A stretch of DNA of 64,000 bases, from NCBI GenBank assembly GCA_963678465.1, contig OY782858.1:2480001-2544000 (forward strand). The letters run 5' to 3'. Made by a program: the position numbers and the translations under genes. Positions 53,025 to 61,472 of this stretch are shown here, one piece after another. The notes under the pieces were generated by a model. That model was not told the DNA's origin, ran no database searches, and was given only the letters and a program-made list of their open reading frames with translations. Source of the DNA: Paludibacter sp963678465. Its GTDB lineage: Bacteria; Bacteroidota; Bacteroidia; Bacteroidales; Paludibacteraceae. The first letter of the stretch is position 1. Every line of letters starts with the position of its first letter.

Positions 53025-54293
53025 ATGAAAGTAGATGTTTTACTTGGCCTCCAATGGGGCGACGAAGGAAAAGGAAAGGTGGTAGATGTATTGACACCGG
53101 GTTACGATTTAGTGACTCGCTTCCAGGGCGGGCCAAATGCCGGTCATACTCTCGAATTTGAGGGCAGTAAATTTGTACTTCGCTCCATCCCATCCGGAAT
53201 TTTTCAGGGCGGTAAAATAAATGTGATCGGCAATGGCGTCGTACTCGACCCTGCACTGTTCAAAGCCGAAATTGACGCCCTCGAAGTTTCGGGACACCCG
53301 CTAACAGAAAGACTCAAAATTTCAAAAAAAGCCCACCTCATTCTCCCTACCCATCGTTTGCTCGATGCAGCCTACGAATCCGCCAAAGGAAACAGTAAAA
53401 TTGGCACAACAGGCAAGGGAATCGGACCGACTTATACTGACAAAATCAGCCGCAACGGACTTCGGGTAGGTGACATCCTGAATAATTTTGACGAAAAATA
53501 TAAGGCAGCCATCGAACGACATAAAGAAATGCTCGATCAATACGATTTTGAATATAATCTGCCCGAACTCGAAAAAGCATGGTTCGAAGGCATTGAATGT
53601 ATCAAACGCTTCGAACTTATCGACAGCGAACATTTCGTTAACGATGCATTGAAAGCCGGCAAAAAAGTACTTGCCGAAGGCGCTCAGGGAACTATGCTCG
53701 ATATCGACTTCGGATCCTATCCTTTTGTTACGTCTTCCAATACCATTTGCGCCGGCGCCTGCACCGGACTCGGAGTAGCTCCACGCAACATCGGTGAAGT
53801 GTACGGAATATTTAAGGCATATTGTACCCGCGTTGGCAGCGGCCCATTCCCCACTGAGTTGTTCGATGAAACAGGCGATGATATGCGCAGAATTGGTTTC
53901 GAATTCGGATCGGTTACCGGCAGACCCCGTCGCTGTGGCTGGATTGATCTGGTAGCGTTGAAATATGCAGTTATGATCAATGGAGTAACTCAGTTAATCA
54001 TGATGAAAAGCGATGTAATGGATGGATTTGATACCATAAAGGCTTGTGTTGCATACAAAATCAATGGCGTTGAAACAGAGCAATTTCCTTTCGACCTGAA
54101 CGACGGAGCCGAAGCACAATATGTAGAAATGCCAGGATGGAAAACCGATATGACAAAAATGCAATCGGAGGAAGAATTCCCCGAAGAATTTAATGCCTAT
54201 CTTGATTTTCTCGAAGAAGAATTACAAGTCCCAATTAAAATCGTTTCTGTTGGTCCCGATAGAGCGCAGACGATTATACGCTACATCGATTAA
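53025..54293 (+). CDS. purA: Adenylosuccinate synthetase
   Basis: 422 residues. GTP-dependent first step from IMP to AMP. QWGDEGKGKVVD (P-loop with catalytic Asp), NAGHT with the catalytic His, TGKGIGPTYTDKISRNGLRV, EGAQGTMLDIDFGSYPFVTS S and RVGSGPFPTEL are all present. Co-oriented with and probably read through from the Fur-like gene. Confidence 0.97.
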   Translation: MKVDVLLGLQWGDEGKGKVVDVLTPGYDLVTRFQGGPNAGHTLEFEGSKFVLRSIPSGIFQGGKINVIGNGVVLDPALFKAEIDALEVSGHPLTERLKISKKAHLILPTHRLLDAAYESAKGNSKIGTTGKGIGPTYTDKISRNGLRVGDILNNFDEKYKAAIERHKEMLDQYDFEYNLPELEKAWFEGIECIKRFELIDSEHFVNDALKAGKKVLAEGAQGTMLDIDFGSYPFVTSSNTICAGACTGLGVAPRNIGEVYGIFKAYCTRVGSGPFPTELFDETGDDMRRIGFEFGSVTGRPRRCGWIDLVALKYAVMINGVTQLIMMKSDVMDGFDTIKACVAYKINGVETEQFPFDLNDGAEAQYVEMPGWKTDMTKMQSEEEFPEEFNAYLDFLEEELQVPIKIVSVGPDRAQTIIRYID

Positions 54294-54314
54294 TCTGAAT
54301 CGAATTATCTTTTC

Positions 54315-54361
54315 AACGTTCCGTGCTTATCAACAAAAAAAAGCACGGAACGTTTTGTTTT
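54315..54361 (+). terminator. Terminator of purA
   Basis: AACGTTCCGTGCT pairs with AGCACGGAACGTT around a loop of A's, followed by TTGTTTT. Confidence 0.85.
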
Positions 54362-54490
54362 ATTACAGAAATGCTTACCCTGAACTTTTTTAAACAATCC
54401 CACGTTTATAAAGAAAATCACACCTGACATTTTGTCTTTTGGCAGGGATTTTGACTCAAAAAACTCATAAATTTTTAAAACAAGATAATT

Positions 54491-55171
54491 ATGTTTATAG
54501 GTTATATTATTTTTGGTGTTGTTGCCCTTATCAGTTGGGCTATTTCTGCAAATCTGCAATCTAAATTTAAAAAATACTCCAAAATTCCTATCCCTTACGG
54601 TATGACAGGGAAAATGGTGGCCGAAAAAATGCTTCATGATCATGGAATTTTCGATGTTCAGGTCATTTCTACCTCGGGGCAGTTGACCGATCATTACAAC
54701 CCACTTACCAAAACGGTGAATCTGAGCGAAGGCGTTTACGGGTCTAACTCAGTTGCTGCTGCTGCTGTTGCCGCTCACGAATGCGGGCATGCAGTACAAC
54801 ATGCTACAGCCTATGCTCCACTTACACTTCGGTCGAAATTGGTACCGGTTGTGAGTTTTGCTTCCAACTGGATGCAATGGGTACTGTTGGCCGGAATTGT
54901 TTTGGTCAACTCATTTCCACAGCTGTTGCTGGCCGGAATTATTCTGTTCGCTACCACCACGCTTTTTAGTTTTGTTACTTTGCCAGTCGAAATCAACGCT
55001 AGTAGTCGTGCTTTGGCCTGGTTAAGCAATGCCGGCATTACCAACTACGAAACACAGGGACCTGCACGTGATGCACTGAAAACAGCTGCATATACTTATG
55101 TGGTAGCTGCATTAGGCTCGTTGGCCACACTGGTGTATTACATAATGATTTTTTTAGGACGCAGAGACTAA
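54491..55171 (+). CDS. Membrane zinc metallopeptidase, YugP-like
   Basis: 226 residues. N-terminal helix (YIIFGVVALISWAISANLQS), zinc motif HECGHAVQH in AAHECGHAVQHATAYAP, then two or more hydrophobic segments (WVLLAGIVLVNSFPQLLLAG II) and the ending YVVAALGSLATLVYYIMIFL. This matches the YugP/neutral zinc metallopeptidase family; target unknown. Confidence 0.9.
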   Translation: MFIGYIIFGVVALISWAISANLQSKFKKYSKIPIPYGMTGKMVAEKMLHDHGIFDVQVISTSGQLTDHYNPLTKTVNLSEGVYGSNSVAAAAVAAHECGHAVQHATAYAPLTLRSKLVPVVSFASNWMQWVLLAGIVLVNSFPQLLLAGIILFATTTLFSFVTLPVEINASSRALAWLSNAGITNYETQGPARDALKTAAYTYVVAALGSLATLVYYIMIFLGRRD

Positions 55172-55178
55172 ATGAATA

Positions 55179-55208
55179 TTGTCTGAAACGGAAAAATTGT
55201 TACCTTTG
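55179..55208 (+). promoter_or_regulatory. Promoter of tRNA-Arg(CCG)
   Basis: TTG at 55179-55181, a 19-base spacer and TACCTTTG at 55201-55208, 18 bases before the tRNA 5' end. Confidence 0.75.
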
Positions 55209-55226
55209 CAAGCTCAAAAAAGCAAT

Positions 55227-55300
55227 GGCTCCGTAGTTCAGCTGTATAGAACGTCAGATTCCGGTTCTGAAGGTCTCGGGTTAGAATCCCGACGGGGTCA
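55227..55300 (+). tRNA. tRNA-Arg(CCG)
   Basis: 74 bases. Acceptor GGCTCCG with CGGGGTC (two G-U pairs), anticodon loop TTCCGGT giving CCG, T arm TCGGG TTAGAAT CCCGA. The T loop TTAGAAT departs from the usual TTCRANY at its third base. CCA is not encoded. Confidence 0.88.
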
Positions 55301-55318
55301 CAAAACATAGAAGTAAAA

Positions 55319-55357
55319 AAAATCAGCCTCTCATTTATTTGAAAGGCTGATTTTTTT
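55319..55357 (+). terminator. Terminator of tRNA-Arg(CCG)
   Basis: AATCAGCCT pairs with AGGCTGATT, followed by seven T. It may also serve the convergent rfbB, since A's precede the stem. Confidence 0.85.
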
Positions 55358-55379
55358 ATTTTACAAAACAATTCTGTTG

Positions 55380-56441
55380 CTATTTTCTTTCGGCATATTG
55401 CTCTTCGTAATACTTTTGATACTGACCACTTGTCACGTTATCCAACCATTCCTGATTACTCAGGTACCAGTCAACTGTTTTCTCAAGCCCTTCTTCGAAC
55501 TGCAATGAAGGTTTCCAGCCAAGTTCACGTTGGAGTTTTGATGAGTCGATGGCATAACGCAAATCGTGTCCGGCTCTGTCGGTCACAAAAGTGATGAGTT
55601 TCGCCGATGTTCCGGCTTCCCTGTTAAGCTTGCGATCCATAATCTCACATAATTTATGAATCAAATCAATGTTCGTCCACTCGTTGTTTCCTCCGATATT
55701 GTAAGTTTCACCATCTTTCCCGGTATGAAAAATCGTATCAATCGCACGGGCATGGTCATTTACCCATAACCAATCGCGGATATTTTCACCTTTTCCATAA
55801 ATAGGAATAGGTTTGTTATGTTTAATATTGTTGATCGAAAGCGGAATCAGTTTTTCAGGAAAATGGTTGGCGCCGTAATTGTTCGAACAATTGGAAACTA
55901 CAACCGGCAAGCCGTAAGTGTCGTGATAAGCACGCACAAAATGATCGGAAGATGCTTTACTTGCCGAATAGGGTGAGTGTGGATCATATTTGGTTTCTTC
56001 GGTAAAGAAAGTACCATCCATCTCCAAAGCGCCATACACTTCATCTGTCGAAATATGATAGAAACGTTTACCATCCATATTTCCTTTCCATGCATTTTTA
56101 GCAGCATTCAGCAAATTACAAGTTCCGAAAACATTGGTACGAATGAATGAAAACGGATCAACAATAGAACGGTCTACGTGCGATTCGGCGGCCAAATGAA
56201 TTACACCATCAAAATTGTATTTTGAAAACAAAGCCGATATAAACACTTCATCGGTAATATCTCCTTTCTCGAAGCAATAGTTTGGTACAGCAGACAGGTC
56301 TTTCAGATTCTCCAGATTGCCGGCATAAGTCAGCGCATCAAGGTTTACAATTTGATATTCAGGATACTTCGTCACAAATAAACGAACAACATGAGAACCG
56401 ATAAAACCGGCACCTCCGGTAATTAGAATAATCTTTTTCAT
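55380..56441 (-). CDS. rfbB: dTDP-glucose 4,6-dehydratase
   Basis: 353 residues. Short-chain dehydrogenase fold with the NAD site GGAGFIGSHVVRLF, HLAAESHVDRSI, the active-site region STDEVYGAL and the catalytic YSASKASSDHFVRAY. Makes dTDP-4-keto-6-deoxyglucose for rhamnose and related sugars in surface glycans. Other rml genes are not in the window. Confidence 0.95.
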   Translation of the reverse strand: MKKIILITGGAGFIGSHVVRLFVTKYPEYQIVNLDALTYAGNLENLKDLSAVPNYCFEKGDITDEVFISALFSKYNFDGVIHLAAESHVDRSIVDPFSFIRTNVFGTCNLLNAAKNAWKGNMDGKRFYHISTDEVYGALEMDGTFFTEETKYDPHSPYSASKASSDHFVRAYHDTYGLPVVVSNCSNNYGANHFPEKLIPLSINNIKHNKPIPIYGKGENIRDWLWVNDHARAIDTIFHTGKDGETYNIGGNNEWTNIDLIHKLCEIMDRKLNREAGTSAKLITFVTDRAGHDLRYAIDSSKLQRELGWKPSLQFEEGLEKTVDWYLSNQEWLDNVTSGQYQKYYEEQYAERK

Positions 56442-56645
56442 ATTATTGAGTTTGAAATTTTACTTTAATACAATCTAAAACAATATTTACTATTTTACAA
56501 GATAAATCATTTATAAATAACAATTTAAGCACCACATCCTACTCATCTACAAACATCAGCACAATACGGGCCTGTTCTTTTTTCACAAAGATACAACGTT
56601 TTTCATGTTTGACAAGTTGTTGAAAACTTTTAGGTCTAAAAAAAG

Positions 56646-56674
56646 TTGTTTTTAAAATACAAACGCTACTTTTG
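56646..56674 (+). promoter_or_regulatory. Promoter of the HU/SPOR gene, very close to its start
   Basis: TTG at 56646-56648, an 18-base spacer and TACTTTTG at 56667-56674. The ATG is at 56679, so transcription would start at or just about the start codon. Confidence 0.65.
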
Positions 56675-56678
56675 TAAC

Positions 56679-57587
56679 ATGGCAAAAATAAATCAACATA
56701 TCGAAAAGCTACTAGCTTATCATGACTATGTAGTAGTACCAGGTCTGGGTGGATTTGTGGTGCAACATCAATCAGCAACGATCACAGCCGGACACATTTC
56801 AGCTCCTACAACAACCGTAGGTTTTAACTCGTTAATGCAACATTCCGATGGTCTCCTCGCCATAGAAGTAGCAAGAGCTGAAGGAATTACCTACCGGAAG
56901 GCAGTTGAAATTATTGAGTCCGAAGTAAAAGAATTCAAGCATCAATTGCTGCAATTCACACATTTCCAGTTGGGAAATCTGGGTCTCTTTTCGCTCAACG
57001 AAAACGGGAGCCTTCATTTTGTTCCTTGTACAAAAGTAGATTTTCTACCTTTAAACATTGGAATTAACGAATTGTTCGTTTCGGAACTGGAGCGCAAAAT
57101 AGAAAAAGAAGCGAAGAAAATATCCTTCGTTCTGCCTACTGCAAAAACATTCAGATATGCGGCGGCGGCTGTTTTATTGTCAGCAATGTTAATGATTTCG
57201 CCACAAATGAACGACGTTCGCCGTGCCGAAACAGCCGATTTGCTTTCGCTCTCGATGCTTAAACCAACCATCGAAACACCTGCCAACAGCGCACCGGTAC
57301 TTTGCCCCGAGCTTACCGAAACTAAACTCCCGGATGGAATTGTTCAAAACAACGACTCCAACCTGTATCATGTAGTAGTAGCCAGTCTTCCTACTCAACT
57401 ATCGGCCGACAAACTTTGCGAATCACTTAAAAAAGAGAATTTTGAATGTGCTCACGTGCTGAAACCTGTAAAATCGTACAGAGTGTCAATTCGTTCGTTC
57501 GCTGAAAAAGCCGAAGCAATAGCGTTTATGGAAAATCTGCGCGCTTCAGACGAACGTTTCGAAACGGCATGGGTACTTTGTAAATAA
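56679..57587 (+). CDS. HU-CCDC81 and SPOR domain protein
   Basis: 302 residues from the ATG at 56679. Two CCDC81-like HU domains at the N-terminus (INQHIEKLLAYHDYVVVPGL GGFV; ITYRKAVEIIESEVKEFK; LGNLGLFSLNENGSLHFVP), one membrane segment (YAAAAVLLSAMLMI, about residue 165) and a C-terminal SPOR domain (YHVVVASLPTQLSADKLCES, YRVSIRSFAEKAEAIAFMEN). The SPOR part should bind denuded glycan at the division site; the HU part may touch DNA, so it could tie nucleoid to septum. This layout is known mainly from Bacteroidota. Confidence 0.88.
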   Translation: MAKINQHIEKLLAYHDYVVVPGLGGFVVQHQSATITAGHISAPTTTVGFNSLMQHSDGLLAIEVARAEGITYRKAVEIIESEVKEFKHQLLQFTHFQLGNLGLFSLNENGSLHFVPCTKVDFLPLNIGINELFVSELERKIEKEAKKISFVLPTAKTFRYAAAAVLLSAMLMISPQMNDVRRAETADLLSLSMLKPTIETPANSAPVLCPELTETKLPDGIVQNNDSNLYHVVVASLPTQLSADKLCESLKKENFECAHVLKPVKSYRVSIRSFAEKAEAIAFMENLRASDERFETAWVLCK

Positions 57588-57677
57588 CTTAAAACCTGAA
57601 AAATCAATTCATTTTCAAGTTTTATTTCATTTTTTCGATAAATTATTTTATCCGAAAACAAAAAAGCAAGAGATTTA

Positions 57678-57707
57678 TTGAAATCCGAAAATATATCACT
57701 ATCTTTG
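57678..57707 (+). promoter_or_regulatory. Promoter of rpsP
   Basis: TTG at 57678-57680, a 19-base spacer and TATCTTTG at 57700-57707, a perfect match to the consensus, 52 bases before the ATG. Confidence 0.75.
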
Positions 57708-57759
57708 CAGCCGCTTTTCGAGTAAAAGCATTAGGTATAATCATTTAAAAAAATAAAAA

Positions 57760-58299
57760 ATGCCCGCAAAAATCAGATTACAACGTCACGGCCGTAAAGG
57801 ATATGCTTATTACCATATCGTTATTGCCGACAGTCGTGCGCCACGTGATGGCAAATTTATCGAACGTATCGGTTCTTACAACCCAAACACCAACCCTGCA
57901 ACAATTGATTTAAAATTCGAACGTGCTTTGCATTGGTTAACAACAGGTGCTCAACCAACCGATACCACACGCAATATCCTTTCAGCTGAAGGTGTATTGT
58001 TGAAAAAACACTTGTTAGAAGGTGTCAAAAAAGGAGCATTCGATGCAACTGAAGCCGACAAACGTTTTGACGCATGGAAAGCTGCAAAAGAAGCTAACCT
58101 TACTAAAACCAAAGAACAATTGGCTGCCGAAAAACAAGCTGATTTGAAAGCTCGCTTATCTGCCGAAGCAGAATCGAACAAAGCAAAAGCTGCCGAAGTA
58201 GCAAAGAAAAAAGCTGAAGCTATTGCAGCTCAGGCCGAGGCCGCTGCCGAAGCAACAACTGAAGCTCCTGCTGCTGAAGAAACTCCTGCTGCTGAATAA
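57760..58299 (+). CDS. rpsP: 30S ribosomal protein S16
   Basis: 179 residues. The first 80 residues are S16 (KIRLQRHGRKGYAYYHIVIA DSRAPRDGKFIERIGSYNP). The remainder is a long Lys/Ala/Glu-rich tail ending in APAAEETPAAE, as is typical of Bacteroidota S16 and roughly twice the E. coli length. It is monocistronic here, not with rimM-trmD-rplS. Confidence 0.96.
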   Translation: MPAKIRLQRHGRKGYAYYHIVIADSRAPRDGKFIERIGSYNPNTNPATIDLKFERALHWLTTGAQPTDTTRNILSAEGVLLKKHLLEGVKKGAFDATEADKRFDAWKAAKEANLTKTKEQLAAEKQADLKARLSAEAESNKAKAAEVAKKKAEAIAAQAEAAAEATTEAPAAEETPAAE

Positions 58300-58323
58300 G
58301 AGAAATTCAAAAAAAAATATAAG

Positions 58324-58351
58324 AAACCCGGAAGTAATTTCGGGTTTTTTT
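58324..58351 (+). terminator. Terminator of rpsP
   Basis: AAACCCG pairs with CGGGTTT, followed by T's; the T run overlaps the stem end. Confidence 0.85.
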
Positions 58352-58449
58352 GTGCCCATATTTTAAAATTGATATTGAAAAACGGTTCAATGTCTAAATC
58401 ATTTTACCTGTAATGAATTATAATTGTTATATTTTTATTATTTTTACGC

Positions 58450-58740
58450 ATGATTGAAAAACAAGTAAATATAGCGCTACAGGTACTACCTGTATCAAAA
58501 GATATTCACCCCTACAAACTGGTGGATAAAGCCATCGAAGTGATTGCCGCTTCGGGGCTCAACTATAAAGTTACTCCTTTCGAAACTGTAATGGAAGGAA
58601 CTTACGACCAGATTATGGAAGTAGTAAAAAAAGCACAGAAGGCTTGTTATGATGCCGGCGCCGAAAGCATGATGACCTATATTAAAATTCAAAGTTCGAG
58701 AGAAGATGTGAGCATAGAAGATAAAATGGAGAAATACTAA
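58450..58740 (+). CDS. MTH1187/YkoF-like thiamine-binding family protein
   Basis: 96 residues. VNIALQVLPVSKDIHPYKLV DKAIEVI and YKVTPFETVMEGTYDQIMEV match the DUF77 (MTH1187) family, small ferredoxin-fold proteins, some of which bind thiamine. Cytoplasmic. The conserved Glu in MEGTYD is present. Next to a glycosyltransferase with no clear link. Confidence 0.85.
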   Translation: MIEKQVNIALQVLPVSKDIHPYKLVDKAIEVIAASGLNYKVTPFETVMEGTYDQIMEVVKKAQKACYDAGAESMMTYIKIQSSREDVSIEDKMEKY

Positions 58741-58789
58741 ACTCCCTTACTTCTACTTAAAAAATTCCATACGTTAATTACCAAATTAT

Positions 58790-59611
58790 ATGAAACTAAA
58801 TGTTTCTGTCGTTTTGTTCCAACATCCTGTTTCAGAAGTCAATGCTTTGGTTGAACTTCTGTTAAAATCGGATGTTGTGGCTAAGATTTTTTTGGTAGAT
58901 AACTCGCCCGCATCGACCAATGCATACTTAAAATTACCGGTGAATTATATTTTCAACGGACAAAATCTGGGTTATGGTGCAGCACACAATATAGCTCTAC
59001 GCAAAAGCATTATTTCTGATGCAAGCTATCATTTGGTAGTAAATCCCGACATTACTTTCGATCCAAAAATTTTAAATAACATTGTCGGATTTATGGATAA
59101 AAATACAGATATTGGACAATTAATACCAAAAGTATTTTACCCTACCGGAGAAATTCAGTACCTTTGCAAGCTGTTACCTACTCCATACGATTTAATTTTC
59201 AGAAGGTTTTTGCCACAAAAATGGATCAACAAACGAACTGAAATCTTTGAGATGAGAGCATCAGGATACAATAGAATAATGGATGTTCCTTATCTTTCGG
59301 GATGTTTTATGTTTTTCAGAACCTCGGCTTTAAAAGACATTGGTTTATTCGACGAACGTTTTTTTATGTATCCCGAAGATATTGACATAACCCGGAGAAT
59401 GCACGCAAAGTACAGGACAGTGTTTTATCCACAGGTAAGTATTGTTCATCATCATGCAAAAAGCTCTTATCTTAATTTTAAGATGTTAACCATACATACT
59501 TTTAATATGATAAAGTATTTCAACAAGTGGGGTTGGTTTTTCGACAGAGAACGCACAGCGATAAACAATAATATAAAAGCATCATTGACTGAAAATCAAC
59601 AAAACAAATAA
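58790..59611 (+). CDS. Glycosyltransferase family 2 (rhamnosyltransferase-like)
   Basis: 273 residues, GT-A fold. DNSPAS and the DXD-like VNPDI in YHLVVNPDITFDPK mark the nucleotide-sugar site; LSGCFMFFRTSALKDIGLFD ERFFMYPEDIDITRRM is the acceptor-side motif of the WbbL-like subgroup. It probably adds a sugar to a lipid-linked surface glycan. Sugar and acceptor unknown. Confidence 0.9.
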   Translation: MKLNVSVVLFQHPVSEVNALVELLLKSDVVAKIFLVDNSPASTNAYLKLPVNYIFNGQNLGYGAAHNIALRKSIISDASYHLVVNPDITFDPKILNNIVGFMDKNTDIGQLIPKVFYPTGEIQYLCKLLPTPYDLIFRRFLPQKWINKRTEIFEMRASGYNRIMDVPYLSGCFMFFRTSALKDIGLFDERFFMYPEDIDITRRMHAKYRTVFYPQVSIVHHHAKSSYLNFKMLTIHTFNMIKYFNKWGWFFDRERTAINNNIKASLTENQQNK

Positions 59612-59676
59612 GTGTTGAGCGTCAAACATAAATTTAGGTATTTTTTTTAAAATTCATTCGTAACTATCATACAATT

Positions 59677-60252
59677 ATGAACTTCAGCTTGATACAAATC
59701 ACGAGCGCCTTTATGGTGCTTTTTGCGATTATTGATATTTTAGGATCCATCCCAATTATATTAAATATCAAAAAGAAGTCGAGCACCGTTTACCCATTCA
59801 GAGCAAGTGCAATTGCATTTCTCATTTTAGTTGTGTTTTTATTTTCGGGCGAAGGAATTCTAAAACTCTTCAACGTCGACATTCAGTCGTTTGCAGTGGC
59901 GGGTGCTCTTGTGATTTTTATTTTTGCAATAGAAATGATTCTCGACGTCGAAATTTTCAGAAACAAGGGACCCGAGGGTGGTTCATCCATCGTACCACTA
60001 GCATTTCCGTTGATAGCAGGACCAGGTTCTTTTACAACCTTGCTGTCGCTACGGGCTGAATACGACACCGTAAATATAATTATCGCACTTGTACTGAATC
60101 TTGTTTTTGTGTATTTTGTAATTCGCTCCACTTCACGGATTGAAAAGTTGATCGGCGAAGGTGGCATCTACATTCTACGTAAATTCTTCGGAATCATCCT
60201 ATTGGCCATTTCAGTAAAACTTTTCACAACAAACATCGGCTCATTGTTATAG
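59677..60252 (+). CDS. MarC family integral membrane protein
   Basis: 191 residues with six predicted membrane helices (FMVLFAIIDILGSIPIILNI, FLILVVFLFSGEGILKLF, FAVAGALVIFIFAIEMIL, VPLAFPLIAGPGSFTTLLSL, IIIALVLNLVFVYFVIRS, ILLAISVKLFTTNIGSLL). The PLAFPLIAGPGSFTT block is the MarC signature. Function is not established; the early link to antibiotic resistance was not confirmed. Confidence 0.92.
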   Translation: MNFSLIQITSAFMVLFAIIDILGSIPIILNIKKKSSTVYPFRASAIAFLILVVFLFSGEGILKLFNVDIQSFAVAGALVIFIFAIEMILDVEIFRNKGPEGGSSIVPLAFPLIAGPGSFTTLLSLRAEYDTVNIIIALVLNLVFVYFVIRSTSRIEKLIGEGGIYILRKFFGIILLAISVKLFTTNIGSLL

Positions 60253-60277
60253 TCCGCTATTACATTATTTGATATAA

Positions 60278-61291
60278 TTATTTACCGGTACAGTTTCTAC
60301 ACATTTCGTGCTGTTTACGGTTACTAAGCACTGACATACGAAATTCGGTTGCTTTAGAGCTGTGCCAAACACTGCCAAAAGACCTGTCGGCAAGGTTACC
60401 AAAACTGTGAGTACCATCCTTATCGTAGCAGCAAGGAATCAAATCACCTTTCGAGCTAATGACTGCTGCACTCCACAGGCGTGAACAATGATTGGGAAGA
60501 GCATTTTTTACCTTATATATGCCATCGTTTGTTTTTTTATAGCGCGAATATTTTTCAAAACTCGTTAAAAGATCATTCCCATTTTCGAAATTGTACAATT
60601 GAGCCGATTTGAACACCATCCGATCAGCCTTTAATGATTTTGCAAGGGTCTTCATCTCTTTCATTTGATGTTCGTTGGTATTCAGCACAATAAACTGTAT
60701 TTCTACCAACGGCGTTATCGATTTTAATTCTTTCTTCCATTTATTGATGTGCTGCACCCCTTCGATGGCTTTTGCCAATTTTCCGCCTTTCCTGTATTGC
60801 TCATAAACTTCCTGCGTAGTTCCATCCATCGACACAATTAGTTTATCCAATCCCGAAAGAACAAGCTCTTTTGCTCTTTCTGAATTAAGCAGTTGCGCAT
60901 TGGTGGATGTAGAAGTAAAGATTTTAACCTTGTGAGCATAATTTATTAACTGGTGAAGGTTTCTGTTCAGCAAAGGTTCGCCCTGAAAATAAAAAATCAC
61001 ATGAAACAATTCACGTTTCAACTCATCGATATAAATACTAAAAAACTCATTATCTATTAAATTACCGCTTGACTTCGCCTTTTGACCAACAGGACATTCG
61101 GGGCATTTTAATTGACAGAAGTCGGCCGGCTCCACAGAAATAAAAGCAGGTCGGAGAGTCGAAGTAAAATTAAGCGCCTTTCGATGAAATAAATAAGAAG
61201 AATACAAACCAATAAAATTAGTTATTTTTCTCAAACTTAAATAATTAAAAGTATGAAGAAGGAATAAAATATAATTGTTGATATAATGCAT
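60278..61291 (-). CDS. Radical SAM protein with SPASM domain
   Basis: 337 residues from the ATG at 61291; the frame can be extended to a TTG at 61321 but with less support. The [4Fe-4S] motif is CQLKCPEC (CxxxCxxC) in EPADFCQLKCPECPVG; the C-terminal SPASM cysteines are in SRLWSAAVISSKGDLIPCCY and CRNCTGK. Substrate unknown: such proteins modify peptides or sugars. It stands alone and converges on marC-like. Confidence 0.88.
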   Translation of the reverse strand: MHYINNYILFLLHTFNYLSLRKITNFIGLYSSYLFHRKALNFTSTLRPAFISVEPADFCQLKCPECPVGQKAKSSGNLIDNEFFSIYIDELKRELFHVIFYFQGEPLLNRNLHQLINYAHKVKIFTSTSTNAQLLNSERAKELVLSGLDKLIVSMDGTTQEVYEQYRKGGKLAKAIEGVQHINKWKKELKSITPLVEIQFIVLNTNEHQMKEMKTLAKSLKADRMVFKSAQLYNFENGNDLLTSFEKYSRYKKTNDGIYKVKNALPNHCSRLWSAAVISSKGDLIPCCYDKDGTHSFGNLADRSFGSVWHSSKATEFRMSVLSNRKQHEMCRNCTGK

Positions 61292-61472
61292 AAATGAATA
61301 ATTTTTGATTTTAAAAAACAATTTTCAGAATATCGTGTCTGCCAGGTCAGTCTATTTTAGAAAAAACGTGAAAACAATTTGCAAAGTAAACAGAATTTGA
61401 AACAAAATCTATATATTTGTAGTCAATAAAAAAATTCGAATATTAAATCAATTTATAACAAAACACAATTTT

